A DNA stretch of 64,000 nt from Spirodela intermedia (GCA_902729315.2 LR746278.1:3853501-3917500); one strand, 5' to 3'. Shown: positions 43,797 through 58,978, counted from the stretch's first letter. Numbers and translations: made by a program. The notes: generated by a model from the sequence alone, not told the origin.

Positions 43797-46700
43797 ATGC
43801 AAGGTCACATATCCCTAAAACAACCATTAGCGATCCCTAAACAAGATCAGACCAACACATCTAGCTCATACACTTTTGAAAACCCCATACTATAAGAAAA
43901 TCAAATGGCCCAACAAAACCCAAACAATGAGACAATGAGGCTGAAAGACCATTTTGTCCCTCTCCAATACCGACCAATATAGGTGAGGGAGTGAATTTTA
44001 GAGTAGATCATCATATTGTGCAAATGCTACTAAAGTTTCATGGAATGAGTCATGAGGAATCATACAAGCATTTAGAAGATTTTTTTTCAAGTATGTGAGA
44101 TTTCTTATTATCCCAATGTCCCACTAGAAGTGCTAAAAATGAGATTATTTCTTTTTACCCTAAAAGACAAAGCAAAAGAGTGGCTCAGAACCCTAGCACA
44201 AGACTTAAATTCATGGGGTGAAATGGAGACCACCTTCTTAAAGAAATTTTATTCTGTAGGGAGAATTAATATTGTAAGGAAGTCAGTTAGATATTTTAAT
44301 CAAGGATCATAGGAATCATTTTATGAGACTTGGGAGAAATGAAAGAATATAGTAGACAATGTTCTCACCATGGGATTCAAATTGGCAGCTAGTTCAAATA
44401 TTTTATGAAGGATTAGGAGATAAAGATAGACACATGATTGATGCTGCTAGTGGTGGGACATTTATGAATAAATTTGATGATGAAGCCCTAGATTTAATTG
44501 AAATGTTGGCTGAAAATAGTACTCATCATATAGTATTAAATCAAAACGGAAGGCAAATAAGGCCTAGAAGAGGTGGAATGATTGAAACAAAAGCTGTTGA
44601 ATCCGAAATATTTTTAGAAAAAATTGATAAAGTGATGAAAGATGTAAAATTTTTGATGGACAAGTCATCAACAGCTCCTGCTCAAGCTTTTGAACAGTCC
44701 ATGCATGGCCCAGATATGACTGCATGTACCCTTTGTTCTAGTTATGAACATGTAGAAATAGAGTGTCCTAGAATGAAGGGTTGATGGCAATGAATGATAG
44801 AGTCAGTCCCCCTCAACTTATTGCTAGACACTCATGGTCAGAAAGGACATCTCAACCTCCTGTATACAGAACACAATATAACAAATACAACAACTAAAAT
44901 TATAAAAGAGGAAATGATAACACCTATCAACCATCATTTCCCAAATTTCTAACAGCAAGGTCCCTTCCAGCCAATCCTACGTCCACAAAATTTTCAGTCC
45001 ACTCAACCAACTCATCCTGCTCAAAACAAAGCCACCTTGGCTACTAATGAATTGTTGAAGCAGATGTTGCAGGAGCAAAAGGAGCAAATGCAAGAGCTGA
45101 GGATAGAAATGGAAAAAATGAAGATGATGGTGGGAGGGTAGTCACAACAAGGCTACACCACACACGATAGATAAAAACATAAAATGATTAAAGTAGGGTT
45201 AGGTGACCATGAAGTAGGTCAATTTCTTACTCAACCTGTTTTAAATCCTCCAAATTTATATTTTTCTACAAATAAGCATTATATTCATGAAGTAAAGAGT
45301 AAAGAACTTGAGTTAGAAACACTGCACATTATTTAAAGACTTAGGAATGTAAAGGATTTGCCTGATCCATATGAACTGAGTGAAGAAATAGAAGTTGAAA
45401 GAAAAATCCAACATAGATAAAACTCAAGAAAAAGTAGAAGAGCTAGCAAAGGATGAACCTAATCCCGAGGGATATAAATTGCTTGTTCCTTAATGCTCTG
45501 AAAATATCAAAAAAAAACTCAACCAATCTGATTATCATTTGCTAGAACTGTTCAAACAAGTTATAATAAATATTCCATTAGTTGATGCCATAGAACACAT
45601 ACCATACTATGTTAAATTTTTAAAAGGATTATGTACACCTAGTAGAAAACAAAAATAGATTTAATTATCTGAAAATATTAATTCCATATTACTTAATCAC
45701 ATTCTTAAAAAGTGTAGGGATCTAGGAGCACCCTTGATTAAATGCGAAATAGGAGGTATGATTTCACCTGTTCATTGTTTGATTCAGGTGCAAGTGTCAA
45801 TATTATTTTCAAAATTATATATGATAAATTCAAAATGGGTGAGTTACAACCTATTTTCTTAGAACTGCAGCTAGCTGATGGGTCAAGTAGATAGTCATAG
45901 TTCTTGAGTTAAAATATTAGAAGATGTCATAGTTAAAATTGAAAACTGTTATTTCTAGTAGATTTTATTATTGTTTATATGAAGATGACTGAAAATATCA
46001 ATCATGCTCCTATAATCCTTGGTAGACCCTTCTTAGAAACAGTCAAAGCCATAATAGATCGGGGAAAGAGGATAGTAGAGTTAAAATTTGGGTAAGAAAA
46101 GGTTGAAATTAATATTTCTAAGCTATTGAAACATCTTGAAAAATTAACTAAGGATTATTGCTTTGTGGATGCATGTGAAAAATTATTTGATTATAATCTT
46201 TTACAAACTTCAAATGTTTCGTATGAGTTGCACAATAATTCTGAAATTCATGATAATTTGATGCACAATTGTGACCAACAGCTTGAATTAAAAACATGGC
46301 CATCCACTCAAATATGATTTTCTTGGTGAAAATAATACTTTTCTTGTCATCATTTCTTCATCATTAACACTAGCACAAGAAGAACAGCTAATGAATATTC
46401 TTGAGCTGCATAGAGCAGCAATCGGTTGGTCTCTTGTAGACATTAAGGGCATTAGTGCAAACACATGTATGCACAGAATTTTTATTGAGGAAAATGTCAA
46501 AACCTCTAGAGAAGTTCAAAGATGATTGAATCCTAAGATGTTAGAAGTGGTGAAGGGAGAGATTATGAAATGGTTGGATGCAGGAATTATATATGCCATT
46601 TTAGATAGGCCATGGGTAAGCTCTATCCATGTAGTACCCAAGAAGACAGGAATCATAGTGACTAGAAATGAAAAAGGGGAGGAGATTCAAACTAAATTAC

Positions 46701-48832
46701 CATCAAGTTCAAGAATTTACATAGATTATAGGAAGTTAAATGCTGTAACGAAAAAATATCATTTTACTTTACCTTTAATTAATCAAATTCTAGAAAAATT
46801 AGCTGGTAAATATATTTTTTATTTCTGGAAAAATTAGTTGGTGAAAATTAGCTATACATCAGGATGATCAAGAAAAGACCACTTTTACATCTTTTTTGGC
46901 ACATGCATTTAGGAGAATGCCCTTCGGTTTATGTAATGCACCATCTATATTTCAGCGATGCATGCGTACTATGTTTTCAAACTTAGTTGGTGAATGTTTA
47001 GAAGTTTTTTAATTTTTGTCAATCATTTGAGTGCTGTCTTGCTGACTTAGCAAAGGTTTCACAATTGTGCATGGACAAGAACCTAGTGCTAAGTTAGGAG
47101 AAATCCTATTTCATGGTGCAAGAGGGAGTGGTGCTGGGCCATCTAGTTAGCAAATGTGGATTAGAGGTGGACAAGGCCAAGATAGAAGTGATCCAAAATC
47201 TCCCCCTCCCCAACTCCATTAGACAACTGAGAGCTTTTTTGGGTCATGCTGATTTTTATAGATGTTTTATTACAGACTTTGATAAAGTTTCTAAACCTTT
47301 TACTAACTTACTTTCTAAAGATGTTAATTTTGAAATAAATGCTGCAGGCCAACAAGCTTTTTTATAGATTAAGAGGGCAATTTTTATAGAGGCTCTAATT
47401 TTTCAACCACCCAACTAGAGCCTCCCTTTTGAACTAATGTGTGATGCCTCAGATTTTGTAGTAAGAGTAGTGCTAGGTCAACGAATTGACAAGAAATCCA
47501 AAGCAATTTATTATGCAAGTAAGACGTTGGTCAAAGCTCAAGTAAATTACACTACTACAGAAAAAGAATTATTAGTTATTGTTTTTGCATTAGATAAATT
47601 TTGATCTTATTTGTTAAGTAGCAAAATTATCATACATTCTGATCATTTTGTCCTTAAATATTTGCTTAGTAAGAATGCAGCAAAACCTTGATTCATTAGG
47701 TGGGTTTTATTATTATAAGAATTTGATGTTGAAATTAAAGATAGATGAGGATGTGAAAATTGTCTAGCTGACCACTTATCTCGATTAGATACACACAATT
47801 CAAGGAAGAACCTGAATTGTTTCATTTAGGAGTTGACCAGATTTTTAGACAATGTGTCCTTGAAGATGAACAACATAGCATATTAAATTTTTTCATTCTT
47901 TTTCTTGTGGTGGACATTTTGTATCTAAGAGAAATACTACAAAAAATTTACAATGTGGTTTTTTTGGCCTACTACATTTAAGAATTCATACGATTCTTGT
48001 AAAACTTGTTTGAAGTGTCAAGCTGCAATCAACATAACTAAGAAAGACTCCATGCCATTACAACCAATTATTGAAGTTGAAAATTTTGATTTGTGGGGCA
48101 TAGATTTTGTGGGACCATTTCCCTCATCTAATGGTCATGAATACATTTTAATGGTTGTTGATTATGTTTCTAAGTGGATAGAGGCTATCTCTACTAGAAC
48201 AAATGATCATAAGGTAGTCCAATCAATTGTGCATCATATCTTTTCACGTTTTGGTTGTCCAAGAGCCATAATTAGTGATGGTGGATCACATTTCAATAAC
48301 TATCATTTCAATGCCTTAAGAAATATGGTGTGCAGCATAAGATGATCACACCCTATCACCCACAAGTCAATAGTCAAATTGAAGTCACAAGTAAAGAAAC
48401 TAATTTTTTTTACAGAAATTCGTTAGACCTGATGATAAAAATTAGATAAATAGACTTCATGATGCATTATGGGCATAGAGAACAGCCCATAAAAACCCTA
48501 TAGGAATGTCTCCATATAAACTGATTTTTGGTAAAGCTTGTCACTTACCTGTTGAAATTGAACATAGGGTTTGTTGGACTCTCAAGAAACTAAATTTATC
48601 TCTAGATGAAGTAGGGAAGAATAGGATTCTACAAATTCAAGATCTACAAGAATTACAAAACGAAGCTTATGAAAATTCTGTGATTTAAATTCATGATAGA
48701 CATTTGAATCATAAGTAATTCTTTGAAAATAAAAAAGTTTGGCTATACAAGTCACGCTTGAAGTTATTTCAAGAAAACTTAAATCAAGGTGGGATACATC
48801 TTTCATTGTTATTAAATTATTTGATTGTGGAG
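43797..48832 (+). pseudogene. Decayed Athila/Tat-like gag-pol
   Basis: Domains lie in order. The gag capsid-like region is at 44060-44600 (KDKAKEWLRTL, TTFLKKFYSVG). An intact CCHC knuckle is at 44725-44766 (CTLCSSYEHVEIEC). The protease active site is DSGASVN at 45781. RT is at 46526-47020 and 47113-47367, RNase H at about 47368-47820 and the integrase core at 47953-48345, with its tail to about 48832. Stops and frameshifts break every domain, and the RT catalytic box is lost as in A1. The part from 45853 onward is the A2 copy of 1-2970. An element of this kind, when active, could have supplied enzymes to the gag-only family; that is an inference. Confidence 0.87.
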
Positions 48833-50175
48833 CATTTTTAAATGCAAATCTTAAGACAAGTCAATAGCTTAAAGTGAACAAGCAAAGACTTAAACCATAC
48901 ATGCAGCATGAGCAACACCCTTTGGACAACTCTCTTTAACTGTAGGATCTACGTCCATCTCAAATCTCCTATTGACAACATCCTAGTCATTAAATTGACA
49001 ATTTTTAGAATTTAATATAATCACCTTTTTATTCAGTGGCTTTTTTTCTTTTCAATCTTCTTTTGTAGTTATCTTTAATTCAAATGGAGTACGTAGGTGG
49101 GTTTAGTACATGACCATGGCAATAGTGTAACACATACACAGCAGCAACAAATACAACAGGGACTACATTACTTAGTTTGCACCTTCTTCCTCTAAATTTA
49201 TTTTTCTAATGCACTAGGGATAATGCAGAATTTAAGTTGGGGGGTGAGAAGATTAATTTCCTGTAGTATACACTTAGAATATTATGAACTCACACATTTT
49301 TGAATTTATCTTATAGTTGTAATATAGAAAGACAATAAAAATAGCATAAATTAGATTGTCATATTGTTCGATCCCCATACTCACAAACTTGCTTTCATTG
49401 ATGAATCTTAAAAAAAGAGATCAATGTCAATAGTATTTTAGATATTCATGAACATAAGTTTGTAGTTAGTAGGTTTAATTATTATTTTTTTAATCAAAAT
49501 ACTTCTATTATTGTCATAGAATTATTTCAAGCTACTTGGTTTTCTTGCTAAGAATACTATATGATTTAGATGATGAGTTGAAGGAAGATCACTCAACACT
49601 TTTATGCTCATATAAAATTTATTAGCAGAGTGTGAGCCTCCAAAGTATGAATATTGACATTCAAACTTTCAACAAATATTTAGAGAAAAGCTATTTGTCA
49701 AAAAAAAAATATATTTTTTTGTGTAAAGTGAAGCCTAAATGCAAATAAAAGAGGAATTTTTCCTCTTTGTCCTGTGGGGCTACCACATGTGAGACTAGGA
49801 CAAGTATTACTTTATTTTGGAAAAGTTACCAACACAACACATGAGTCATATTCAATAAGTTACAATGGTCTGAGTTAAACTCAAATTCTAAAATCTATTG
49901 GTGATATTTGGCTAGTAATGAGAGTAGATGAATTAATAACTAGACAATTCAGTTGTTGAGATTGAAAAAAAAAATGAACTAACCTAAACTCTACTTGATT
50001 GTGATTCATGAATGTCTTTACATGAGCAGGTGAAACTCTCAAATGAAGATTTGTGAAATGATAGGCAAGTTAGTTGATGTGTGGGGTGAATGTCAATATG
50101 CATTTTTATTAAATTACCATGTAGGAACTTGAAATATTTTCTTCCTAAGAGTCTAGCAACAACTTAAGTTAGGGG
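48833..50175 (+). other. Retroelement 3' noncoding region (A2 counterpart of 2971-4315)
   Basis: A polypurine tract lies at about 49231-49247 and a second, with one G changed to A, at about 50161-50175. No gene is seen. Confidence 0.6.
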
Positions 50176-50728
50176 ATTGAAATGTGAGAAAAGAGTCTCT
50201 AGAATTTCAAATTTTGAGCTGTTTTTGATAGTCTATTGTTCCTAACAGAAAACCAAAAAATAAGTGTTCTATTTTTTCTAATTTTTTTTAAATTTCTATT
50301 CTAAGTAAGCGTGAAAAAAATGCAAACACATGTTCTTAATCGTCCTACAGCATAAATTAAGAATTAATACTTCACCCCCCAACTTAAAAATGACATTGTC
50401 CTCAATGACATAAAAAAATCAAAACAGAATATGCAAAAAATATAATTTTCAAGTGAACCATACATATTTATGCAAAATTAAGCACTAAAAATGTTCTCAT
50501 AAATGATAAAGCTCAAAAAGACACTACCTCAACTTTGTTTTTAATTTTTTACTTCATCTTACACCTCCTCCTGCACTTTTTTGAAAAAAAAAAACTAATG
50601 TAAAAATAAATACTACGAAATTCTAAGAAAAACAGAACTTAAAAAAAGTCAAATAAAATAAAATAAAAACCATGGGTTGCCTCCCATACAGCGCTGAATT
50701 TAATGTCTTTAGCTAGACAATTCTTAGA

Positions 50729-53153
50729 TCATATATGATGATATATGGCCATCAAATATATTTATATCCTAAGATAAGTTTCATGATATTCCTTTTCAGA
50801 TTTAGCAAAACATTTTCTTAAAAATAATATTTCCATTTTGAAAAGAACCTTTTCTCATTTTTATCTTATTTTGTAATGCTCTCGTTCATTAATAAATATT
50901 TTCTATTAATAGGCCATAAAATGTGATCAAGTCATATAATTTTCAAATGAGCTCTTACCCATCTAGATTTTTTTCATCTAAATTGATATCTCTAATTCTT
51001 TCACTCACCTATTTCTTAATGTATTCTTTTATCTGCATAATCTTCCCGTACTCCATTTTATTTTTCATACATATTTATTCAATTTGTGAGGAGTAAAATA
51101 TTTCAAACTTAGAAATAGTTCTAATGGGCTGTGGCTTTTGAAGGATGAAAGGATTGTCTTCTTTAATCTCAGATCTAATGAATTTAGTAAAATTTAGATT
51201 TTCTCCTCCAAAATTATCTCTATATTCATATTCATTATTTTCATTTATCTCCATTAGTTGAATCAACTCTTTTTCTAGCTTTTTTTTCTGTCAACTCATC
51301 AAATTTACCATCTTCTCAAGAGCTATCTTCTAATTTCAGTATATGATATACATCATCATCCTCACTATCAACATCCATAGTTGTAAAATTTTGATTAGAT
51401 CTACTAATTTCGTCTCCTGCATCTCTCAAATCAACTAATTTTTTCTCACTTGAAATATATTTTTCTTCATTTCTGTCCTTACTCTCTTTTACTAAAATTT
51501 AGATGATTTTTCCATGATCAATTGGTGTTTCTTCATTTAAGGGCTATTTCTCCTCATCATCCTCACTATATTCATTCATCAATTATGAGTAATAAATGAT
51601 TTTATTTAATTTTTTTGCTACTATATTTTCAGCCTTAATATTCTCATGGACTTCTAATGGCTCATCTATTTTTTCTAATAATTAGAAATAAAGATCACGT
51701 AAAATATTCTCACTCAATGTATTCATTCCTAAAATTTTCATTTCATGGGTTTTTTCTTAATTTATCTAGCTAGGCTCTCCTTGTTGAAATCTTACTATTG
51801 AACAATTTCTTAAATTTTCTATGGATTGACTAGGTGGCTGTTCTTCTTCTCTCTTATTCTCAAAAGCCTCTATAAATTGTTTTTGTTGTAATATCATTTG
51901 GTTCATTGTTTGCTGCATCATTCAGCTCATTTGCTACATCATATCCGTAAAATCAGGTTGGATTTGAGAGGATTGATTTTTTAAAATCTGTGTTCCTATT
52001 TTGAATTAAATTTAGAATTTGAAATGAATCTAAGTGCTTCTTAATTTTTAAGATTATTTGGGTTTCTCCACGAAAAATTATTTCTCTAATTAGGATTATA
52101 AGAATTAAAAAAATATTTCTTTTTTTTACTAAAATCATGAGGTATTTACACTTGTTCTTGCCTAGGCTGAAATGATTGATCTAAATTATAATATTAAAAT
52201 TCGAAATGATCATTTTCACCATACATAGGATATGCACTATATGTACTCAAGTAAAGATTAGGAAACTTTCTCATATTTTTAATAATTAAATTACATTTTT
52301 CAAATCCATGATTAATATAATTAACCTCATTTCTTAAATTAAAATCATCATGATGATGTAATTCATAAATTCTTCTCTTCTTATTCTTATCATATAACTG
52401 AAAAGAGGCTTGATCTTCAGAATTTCAGTTAAATTCTCATAAAAAGTGTAAATTTCATCATGAGTTTTCTGCATAAAAGCTCCTCCACATATAGAATCAA
52501 CCATATTTCTATGTTATTCTAATAATCCATCATAAAAAATTATATTGAGCTTCCACTTGGGTATAACATGATGCAAACATTTTCTAAGTAAATCTTTAAA
52601 TTTTTCTTATGTCTCATGTAAAGTTTTTCCTAGTCTTTGAGAAAAAATTCATATATGTTTTCTTATATTTTGAGTTTTTCCTAAGAGAGAAAATTTTCAA
52701 AGAAAGATTTATTCTATGTCTTTTCAAACAGTTAATTCTCTATTTAATGTGGATAGCTAATGACTAGCTTTGTCCTTAAATGTATGAGAAAATAATTCCA
52801 TCTTAATAATTTTTAGTGTAACTTGAGGGAGATTAACTAAATGACAAATCATATGAAATTTTTTTAAATGTTGATGAGGTTCCTCTACAGGTAATCTATG
52901 AAAATTAGGGAGTATTTGAAATATTTCTAGATTTATTTTGAATTTAACAGTAGGTGTTAATGGGACTCTAATATTAGATGCTCTGTGAAATGAAATAAAG
53001 ATATAATGATTTTTCATAGCCATAGGATTGCTTTTAGTTTGACTTGTACTTCCTTTGGGATCTATCAAATTAATTTTTCTTCTGAATTTTTAATTTTGAA
53101 TGAAATAGTGAAGGATTTTTTAGCCTTGGATGCAAAGATCTTCTACCATACAT
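50729..53153 (-). pseudogene. Gag-like ORF of element III, A2 copy
   Basis: Shares most lesions with the A1 copy, showing that the decay largely predates the duplication. A few further changes are private to each copy, for example a one-base indel in a T-run near 51290. Confidence 0.8.
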
Positions 53154-53365
53154 AAAAATCAATAAATTTGAGAAAAAAGTTTAATAATTGTTACCTTCCT
53201 TCAGTATGCTCCAGTCCTTGCCTTGTTTCTCTTCGTCCTTTTTCTTTTCAAAAAATTTTTGACAAGAAGAAAATAAAATTAGAGTTAATTTTTGTGTGTA
53301 CTCTAACAAGAAAATAAAACATATTAAATATTATGTAATACATCCCCGACAATTGTGCCAAAATT

Positions 53366-55095
53366 TGATGTGATTAGTGGTTGTATAGTAAATCACGTAA
53401 ATTTAAAATTTATAAAACTAGAAAATATTAATTTTTAGATATTTAGAAGTATTTCTGAACAAATATATTAGTTATAATCTAATAAAAGTTTCAAAATTAG
53501 TGGTAATTTTCTAAGTCGATCATAGGGATGTAATATAATATCGAGTAAATTTTTAGAATATTTTCAAATAATACAAAATTTTATGAATTTTATACTAAGA
53601 AATAAAAATAAAATATATTTAAAATTCATGAAAAAGAAAAATAAGGGTGCAGATGTCAAGATGACATCAGCACCTGACAAACAAGAATCAAGTAGAAATA
53701 AAGTTTCACCTAGTAATTCTTACATAAGAAATTATAGATGATTTAATTGATTAAATTAAGATCTATAAAACCTAGAAGAATGATAATTAAATGAAGTATA
53801 TCTTGGTAAATTTAAATTACACAAATTTTTACTAAATGAAGTAGAAATTAAGTTGAAAGTAAAAAAACAAAGTTCCGACATCGCGGCGGTGATGCATTTG
53901 TGATGCACTAGAATCCTAAGCCTTTGGAAAGATCATCATATAGTATCCATAACCTCAAAGGCTCTTTTTGGATAAGGATGATGTGGACAATTTTTAGATC
54001 TCCTTTTGAAGTCTAGAGATCAATGAAATGGGTCATTGAATTGTCTCCAGTGGCTGTCACTTGGTGGAGTAGAAAAATGATGACTTTGCGACTCTCTAGC
54101 AATTGTCACCCGACAAAGAGAAGCTAAATGGAGGTGAGACGTATGTCAGGGAGCTTCATCCTTAGGTTTGCACACTAAAAGGAGTCTTTTCATCACATTT
54201 GATGTGCTCTCAAGAGGTGGCGACTCGCCTCTTGGCAGATCATTTTCTTCCCGATGACGGCTTGTTCATCGATCAATCGGAGATGATTTACTTAATAGAT
54301 TTGTGATCTTTTTATCGCGAATCATTCAACAACTTTAGTAACAATGTTTTGTGAATTGCATTGATGAAATTTTTGCCGATGATCTAGCGATTTTAGCGGC
54401 TTAATCTTTCACCAGAAATCTATAGGAAGTCACAATAATTAGATAAAAATACGAGTTTTGGCTCTAGGAGGATTCAAACCTACGTCGATTGCTCACCTAC
54501 ATGAGAGAGATTGAAATAAGTACTTAAATGCTCTTATAAAATGATGTCATCATGGTATATTTCTATTATAATGAAGGAGTAGTTTAGGTATTTAAATCTT
54601 TGAAGCCTTTTCAAGGAAGGTGTGACGTAGGTTGTCTCACATCGCTTGTGTGTTGAAGTTTTAGACGAATATATAATAATATCACATTTGCAAGTAATGA
54701 ATCCATGACCACTCCTTGCTCCACAGCTGATTGGTCATCGGTGATGTGGAAGGGGAGTGGTACACACGTGCCCCCATTGGTCCTAGTTGCTCAAGCCCTT
54801 ACTCACAATTCCCCTCAACTGCACTTTCGACCCGCTAGTAGGCCTGGTTGACTGATAGGTCCCCCCCATTTTATTATATTTTTATTTGTATTTATTAATT
54901 TTTTTATTTATCTAAAAAGAAGACTATAAAAATCATATAAATTCGTAAAGAATCATATAATTAGCCAATAATTCACATTAATCAACTAAAAACTACTTTT
55001 CACACTTTAACATAAATATAAGTCTATTTATTATGAGTTAAAGCTAAAACTATATTATTTACTAATTATTAACTCATGATAATGAAGACTTATCA
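53366..55095 (-). repeat. 5' LTR of element III, A2 copy
   Basis: 1730 bp, the same length as in A1. The terminal hairpin is at its right end. Confidence 0.85.
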
Positions 55096-55586
55096 GTTCT
55101 TCTCTACTCGAAAGGAACCTTTGAGTATGGAATTTTTATTTCATTCTATTGATAATACTAACCTAGAGATCTTTACCAATGCAAATTATGTAGGGTCAAT
55201 TGTGGACCAAAAATCTATTTTAAGGTATTACTTGTTCCTAAGAGATAACTTGATCAGATAGAGAAGCAAAAAATAATTCATGGTCGTGAAGTATAGAGTT
55301 AGAACTTAGGGCCATGATGCAAGGTGTATGCAAAGTGCTGTGGATCAAAGGAATACTAGATGATTTGAAGATATCTTATGAAATTCTTATCAAACTATTG
55401 TGTGATAATAAATCAGTGATAGATATTGCACACAATCTAGTGCATCATGATTGCATGAAGCATGTGGAAGTAGACCAGCACACCTCATGTTCGATCCAAA
55501 GACCAATGTGTGGATATATTTACGAAAGGACTTCATGGTCCTATCTTGAGAAGATTAATGAGAAAGCTGGGAATAGAGAATATTAA
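55096..55586 (+). pseudogene. Ty1/copia RNase H relic, A2 copy
   Basis: Counterpart of 9235-9725 with the same frameshift and nearly the same sequence. The probable LTR starts at 55607 and the 40-bp tandem repeat runs from 55921 to about 56060. Confidence 0.85.
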
Positions 55587-57030
55587 TTCACTAGTTTGAT
55601 GAGGAGTGTTATAAGATGATTAGTTGTGTACTGATTTATGACAATACCATAGATACCTTTTTATTTCTATAAGTATCCTTACCGTTACGAAATTGGGTCA
55701 CTTATGACCAATAGCTGATCCAATAATGGATATGGTGTAGTTAAGGGGGCTTGGAAGCCCTAGATGAATGAATCATTCTTTTCTTTCTTCTTGTTCTATT
55801 TCTGACCATTGTCTCTCTGCTTTTGACCTTAGGGAGACAGCTAGGTCAAGAGATCAGGGTGAGATCTCTATCAATTGTCCTTATCAAAAATCTTGTCTTG
55901 TCGTAGGATATATTGTCTATGTTAGAGATCTCTTGTCACATGTCTTAATACACAATCTTTGTTAGAGATCTCTTGTCACATGTCTTAATACACAATCTTT
56001 GTTAGAGATCATCTATTGCATGACAAGATACACTGTCCTTGTTAGAAATCTTTTGTCTCAATTTAGATTTTCTTTTTTTAATTGATTCAATGTATAGTTC
56101 AATAAACTTCTGCTCTCAAGACTAAAAATTGGTCAACATACATTTTTGTGGGTTGACAAGATTCTCGTTCTTTAAGTGGGTTGGCACATTAGGTTGACTT
56201 TGTCTCTCTTTTAAGTTTTCTTCTAAAACATTTAGTTTTTAATTTTATTTGGATAGATTTTTACATAGTTCAAGAATTTTTTTTCTAATATTTTCAAGAC
56301 ATATGTTAAAACTTTGCATGTGTATTAAAACATGTTTTCTAGGATTTTTCATTTTATTTTTGTATGATTTATTATGAATAGTGAAACTCAACAATGTTCT
56401 GATGACTATTGGGTTTTGAACTTGATTGATCAATATACATTTTATTTATATTTAGGATGAATATAAAATATCCCTTTACCATTCCTTTAAGTAATAGATT
56501 TAGGAATGAAGGTAACATGTCGTTTCATCAATTATTTATTATTCATAAATATTATATTAGTTTGAGCAGGATTCTTTTCATTCAAGAGGATTAGAATCTA
56601 TCATTTACCACATTGATTCATAGTCTTGAATTATATATTTAAGAACATTGATACATAATTTATTTAACTAGAACAAGAGATGTTATTTCATTAAAAGTTT
56701 ACTCAAATCTTAGATCAAAACGACAACCACAATTAATGAATCATTACCACTAATTTTGTAGAATTTACAGTTTGAAGCATCATTTTGTAAGAAAATGGTA
56801 TAAATAGTTTTTGATATAAGGTATTCATATGGTCAACATGGAAAAGTTTCTACTTTGTATTTGAACATAATATGTTAGAACCAAAGGCTACATGTCTACA
56901 ATTTACAACATTCATAAAGAAAAAGAAATATAGAACTAAACACATGCAGAAACTTAAAGATTCAATTTGAAGCTTGAGAGTATAGTTGTTGTTGCTGTTG
57001 TTGAGGGCGTGTTGTTGTCCCTATCACCAC

Positions 57031-57331
57031 CATCTCCGTGCTCATCTCCTCCTCTGCCTATCACACCAAACGAGAGTTCATAGTCATTACCTTTGTCACC
57101 ATCATTATTGTTGTCACCATCGTGAGTGCCGCCGCTACTGTGCTCCTCTCCTCATTTGCTTGTCACACAAATGGGAGTTTGTAGCCATTGCCGCTGTCAT
57201 CACCACTATTACTATTGCCATCATGAGCATTACCACCGCCATGCTCGGCCCCTTCTCTACCTATCACACAAAATGGGACTCATCACCACCATCAATACTG
57301 TTGCTATTGTCGTTGTTGTAGTTGTCGCTAT
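57031..57331. repeat. Degenerate 105-bp minisatellite, A2 copy
   Basis: Counterpart of 11170-11470 with a handful of substitutions. Confidence 0.65.
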
Positions 57332-57812
57332 CATGATTTCCCATTCTTCCACTTATCGCCCTCTTTTATCTTTGCAAGCCCTAACTTCTGCCGATCATGC
57401 GTGCTTCCCCCTTTTTCTCTCTCCTCTCCCTACCTTTAAATACCCCCCATTAGAATGGGCTGGTATGTGACTTCATAATGGACCACGTGTAATGGGTCCG
57501 CTGATCAACTCATTAAACACTTAAAAATTATAGAGAATCCATTTAAAATTTATATTAGCCTTCTTTTAATTTCTCTATATGTAAATATAAAATTTTCATC
57601 TATTAGAATATCCAACATTACATAAAAAACCTTTTGATTCAATAGAATATGCATGTTATAAACACTTTTTATATGTAATTAGTAAATAATATAAATTCAC
57701 ATAAAAAATATATTTTCATTGAATGTATGCTTTCATTAAGACATTTAAATTATGTGAATAATTATTAACTCATGATAATGAAGACTTATCAGGGTGCCCA
57801 CCAACTTTTGAT

Positions 57813-58978
57813 CTTGAGCATTCGAAAAGATCATTGTGTAGTGTCCATGGCCTCGAAATCTTTCTTTGGACAAGGACGACATGAGCAGTCTCTAGATCTC
57901 TTTGCAAAGTCTAGAGATCAATGAAATGGGTTGTCAAATCATCTCCAGCAGTTGTCACCTGACGGAACGGAAAAATGACGACTTTGTGGCTCTCTAATGG
58001 TTGTCACCTGATGGAGAGGAGCTAGATGGAGGTGGGGCGCATGTTAGGGAGCTTCATCCTCAAGTCCACGCAGCAAGAGGAGGCTCTTCATCGCATCTAG
58101 TACACTCTTAGGAGGTAACAACTCATCTCCCAGTGGATTGTCTTCTTCTTGACAACATCTTGTTCATTGATCAATTAGAGATCTTTTACTTGATAGATTT
58201 GTGATCCTTTTATCACGAATCGTTCAGTAATTTTAGTAACAATACTCTGTGAATCGCGTTGACGAGATTTTTGTTGATGATTTAGCGATTCTGGCAGCTT
58301 AATATTTCACCAGTGATCCATAGGAAAGTCACAATAATTAGATAAAAAATATGAGTTTTGACTCTAGGAGGATTCAGATCCGCATCGATTGTCCGCCTAC
58401 ATGAGAGAGATTGAAATAAGTACTCTAATGCCCTTATCAAATGACGTCATTATAGTATATCTCTATTATAAATAAGGGATATTGTAGATATTAAAATCAT
58501 CGAACCTTTTCAGGGAAAGGTGTGACAGGGGTTTAGTCCCACATCACTTGTGCACTGAAGTTTCAGACGAATATGTAGTAATATTACATTTGTAAGTAAG
58601 TTTCTTCTCCCACATATATGACCACTCCTTGCCCACAATCGGTTGGCTACTAGTGACGTGGAAGGAGAGTGGCACACACTTGCCTTCATTGGTCCTAGAT
58701 TCTCAAACCCCTACTCGCGGCTCCTCCCCGATTGGTCGGTGGGTACCCCTTATTTTGCTATATTTTTATTTTAATTTATTTTTCTTTATTTATCTCAAAA
58801 ATAAGACTATAAAAAACATATAAATTTATAGAAAATTATATAATTAGCCAAAATTTCATATTAATCAATTAAAAAGCACTTTTCACACTTTAACATAAAT
58901 ATAAATCTATTTATCATGAGTCAAGGCTAAAACTATATTATTTACTAATTATTAACTCATGATAATGAAGACTAATCA
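57813..58978 (-). repeat. Old LTR fragment, inverted copy
   Basis: Minus-strand copy of 26047-27212, ending at 58978 in the altered terminus GACTAATCA. Confidence 0.8.

Larger units (their letters stand above)
50176..55095 (-). mobile_element. Gag-only LTR element III, A2 copy, 3'-truncated
   Basis: Counterpart of 4316-9234. The LTR is at 53366-55095 (1730 bp) and the primer site at 53343-53360, slightly closer to the consensus than in A1. It has the same truncation at the 3' side, so it is one insertion copied by the segmental duplication. Confidence 0.85.
45853..57760. repeat. Segmental duplication copy A2 (direct repeat of 1-11900)
   Basis: Same content and order as A1. The right edge is at 57760, where the sequence jumps into the first 31 bp of a gag-only LTR in reverse and then into C'. 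To the left the element continues into its gag (43797-45852), which for A1 lies outside the window. Confidence 0.95.
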
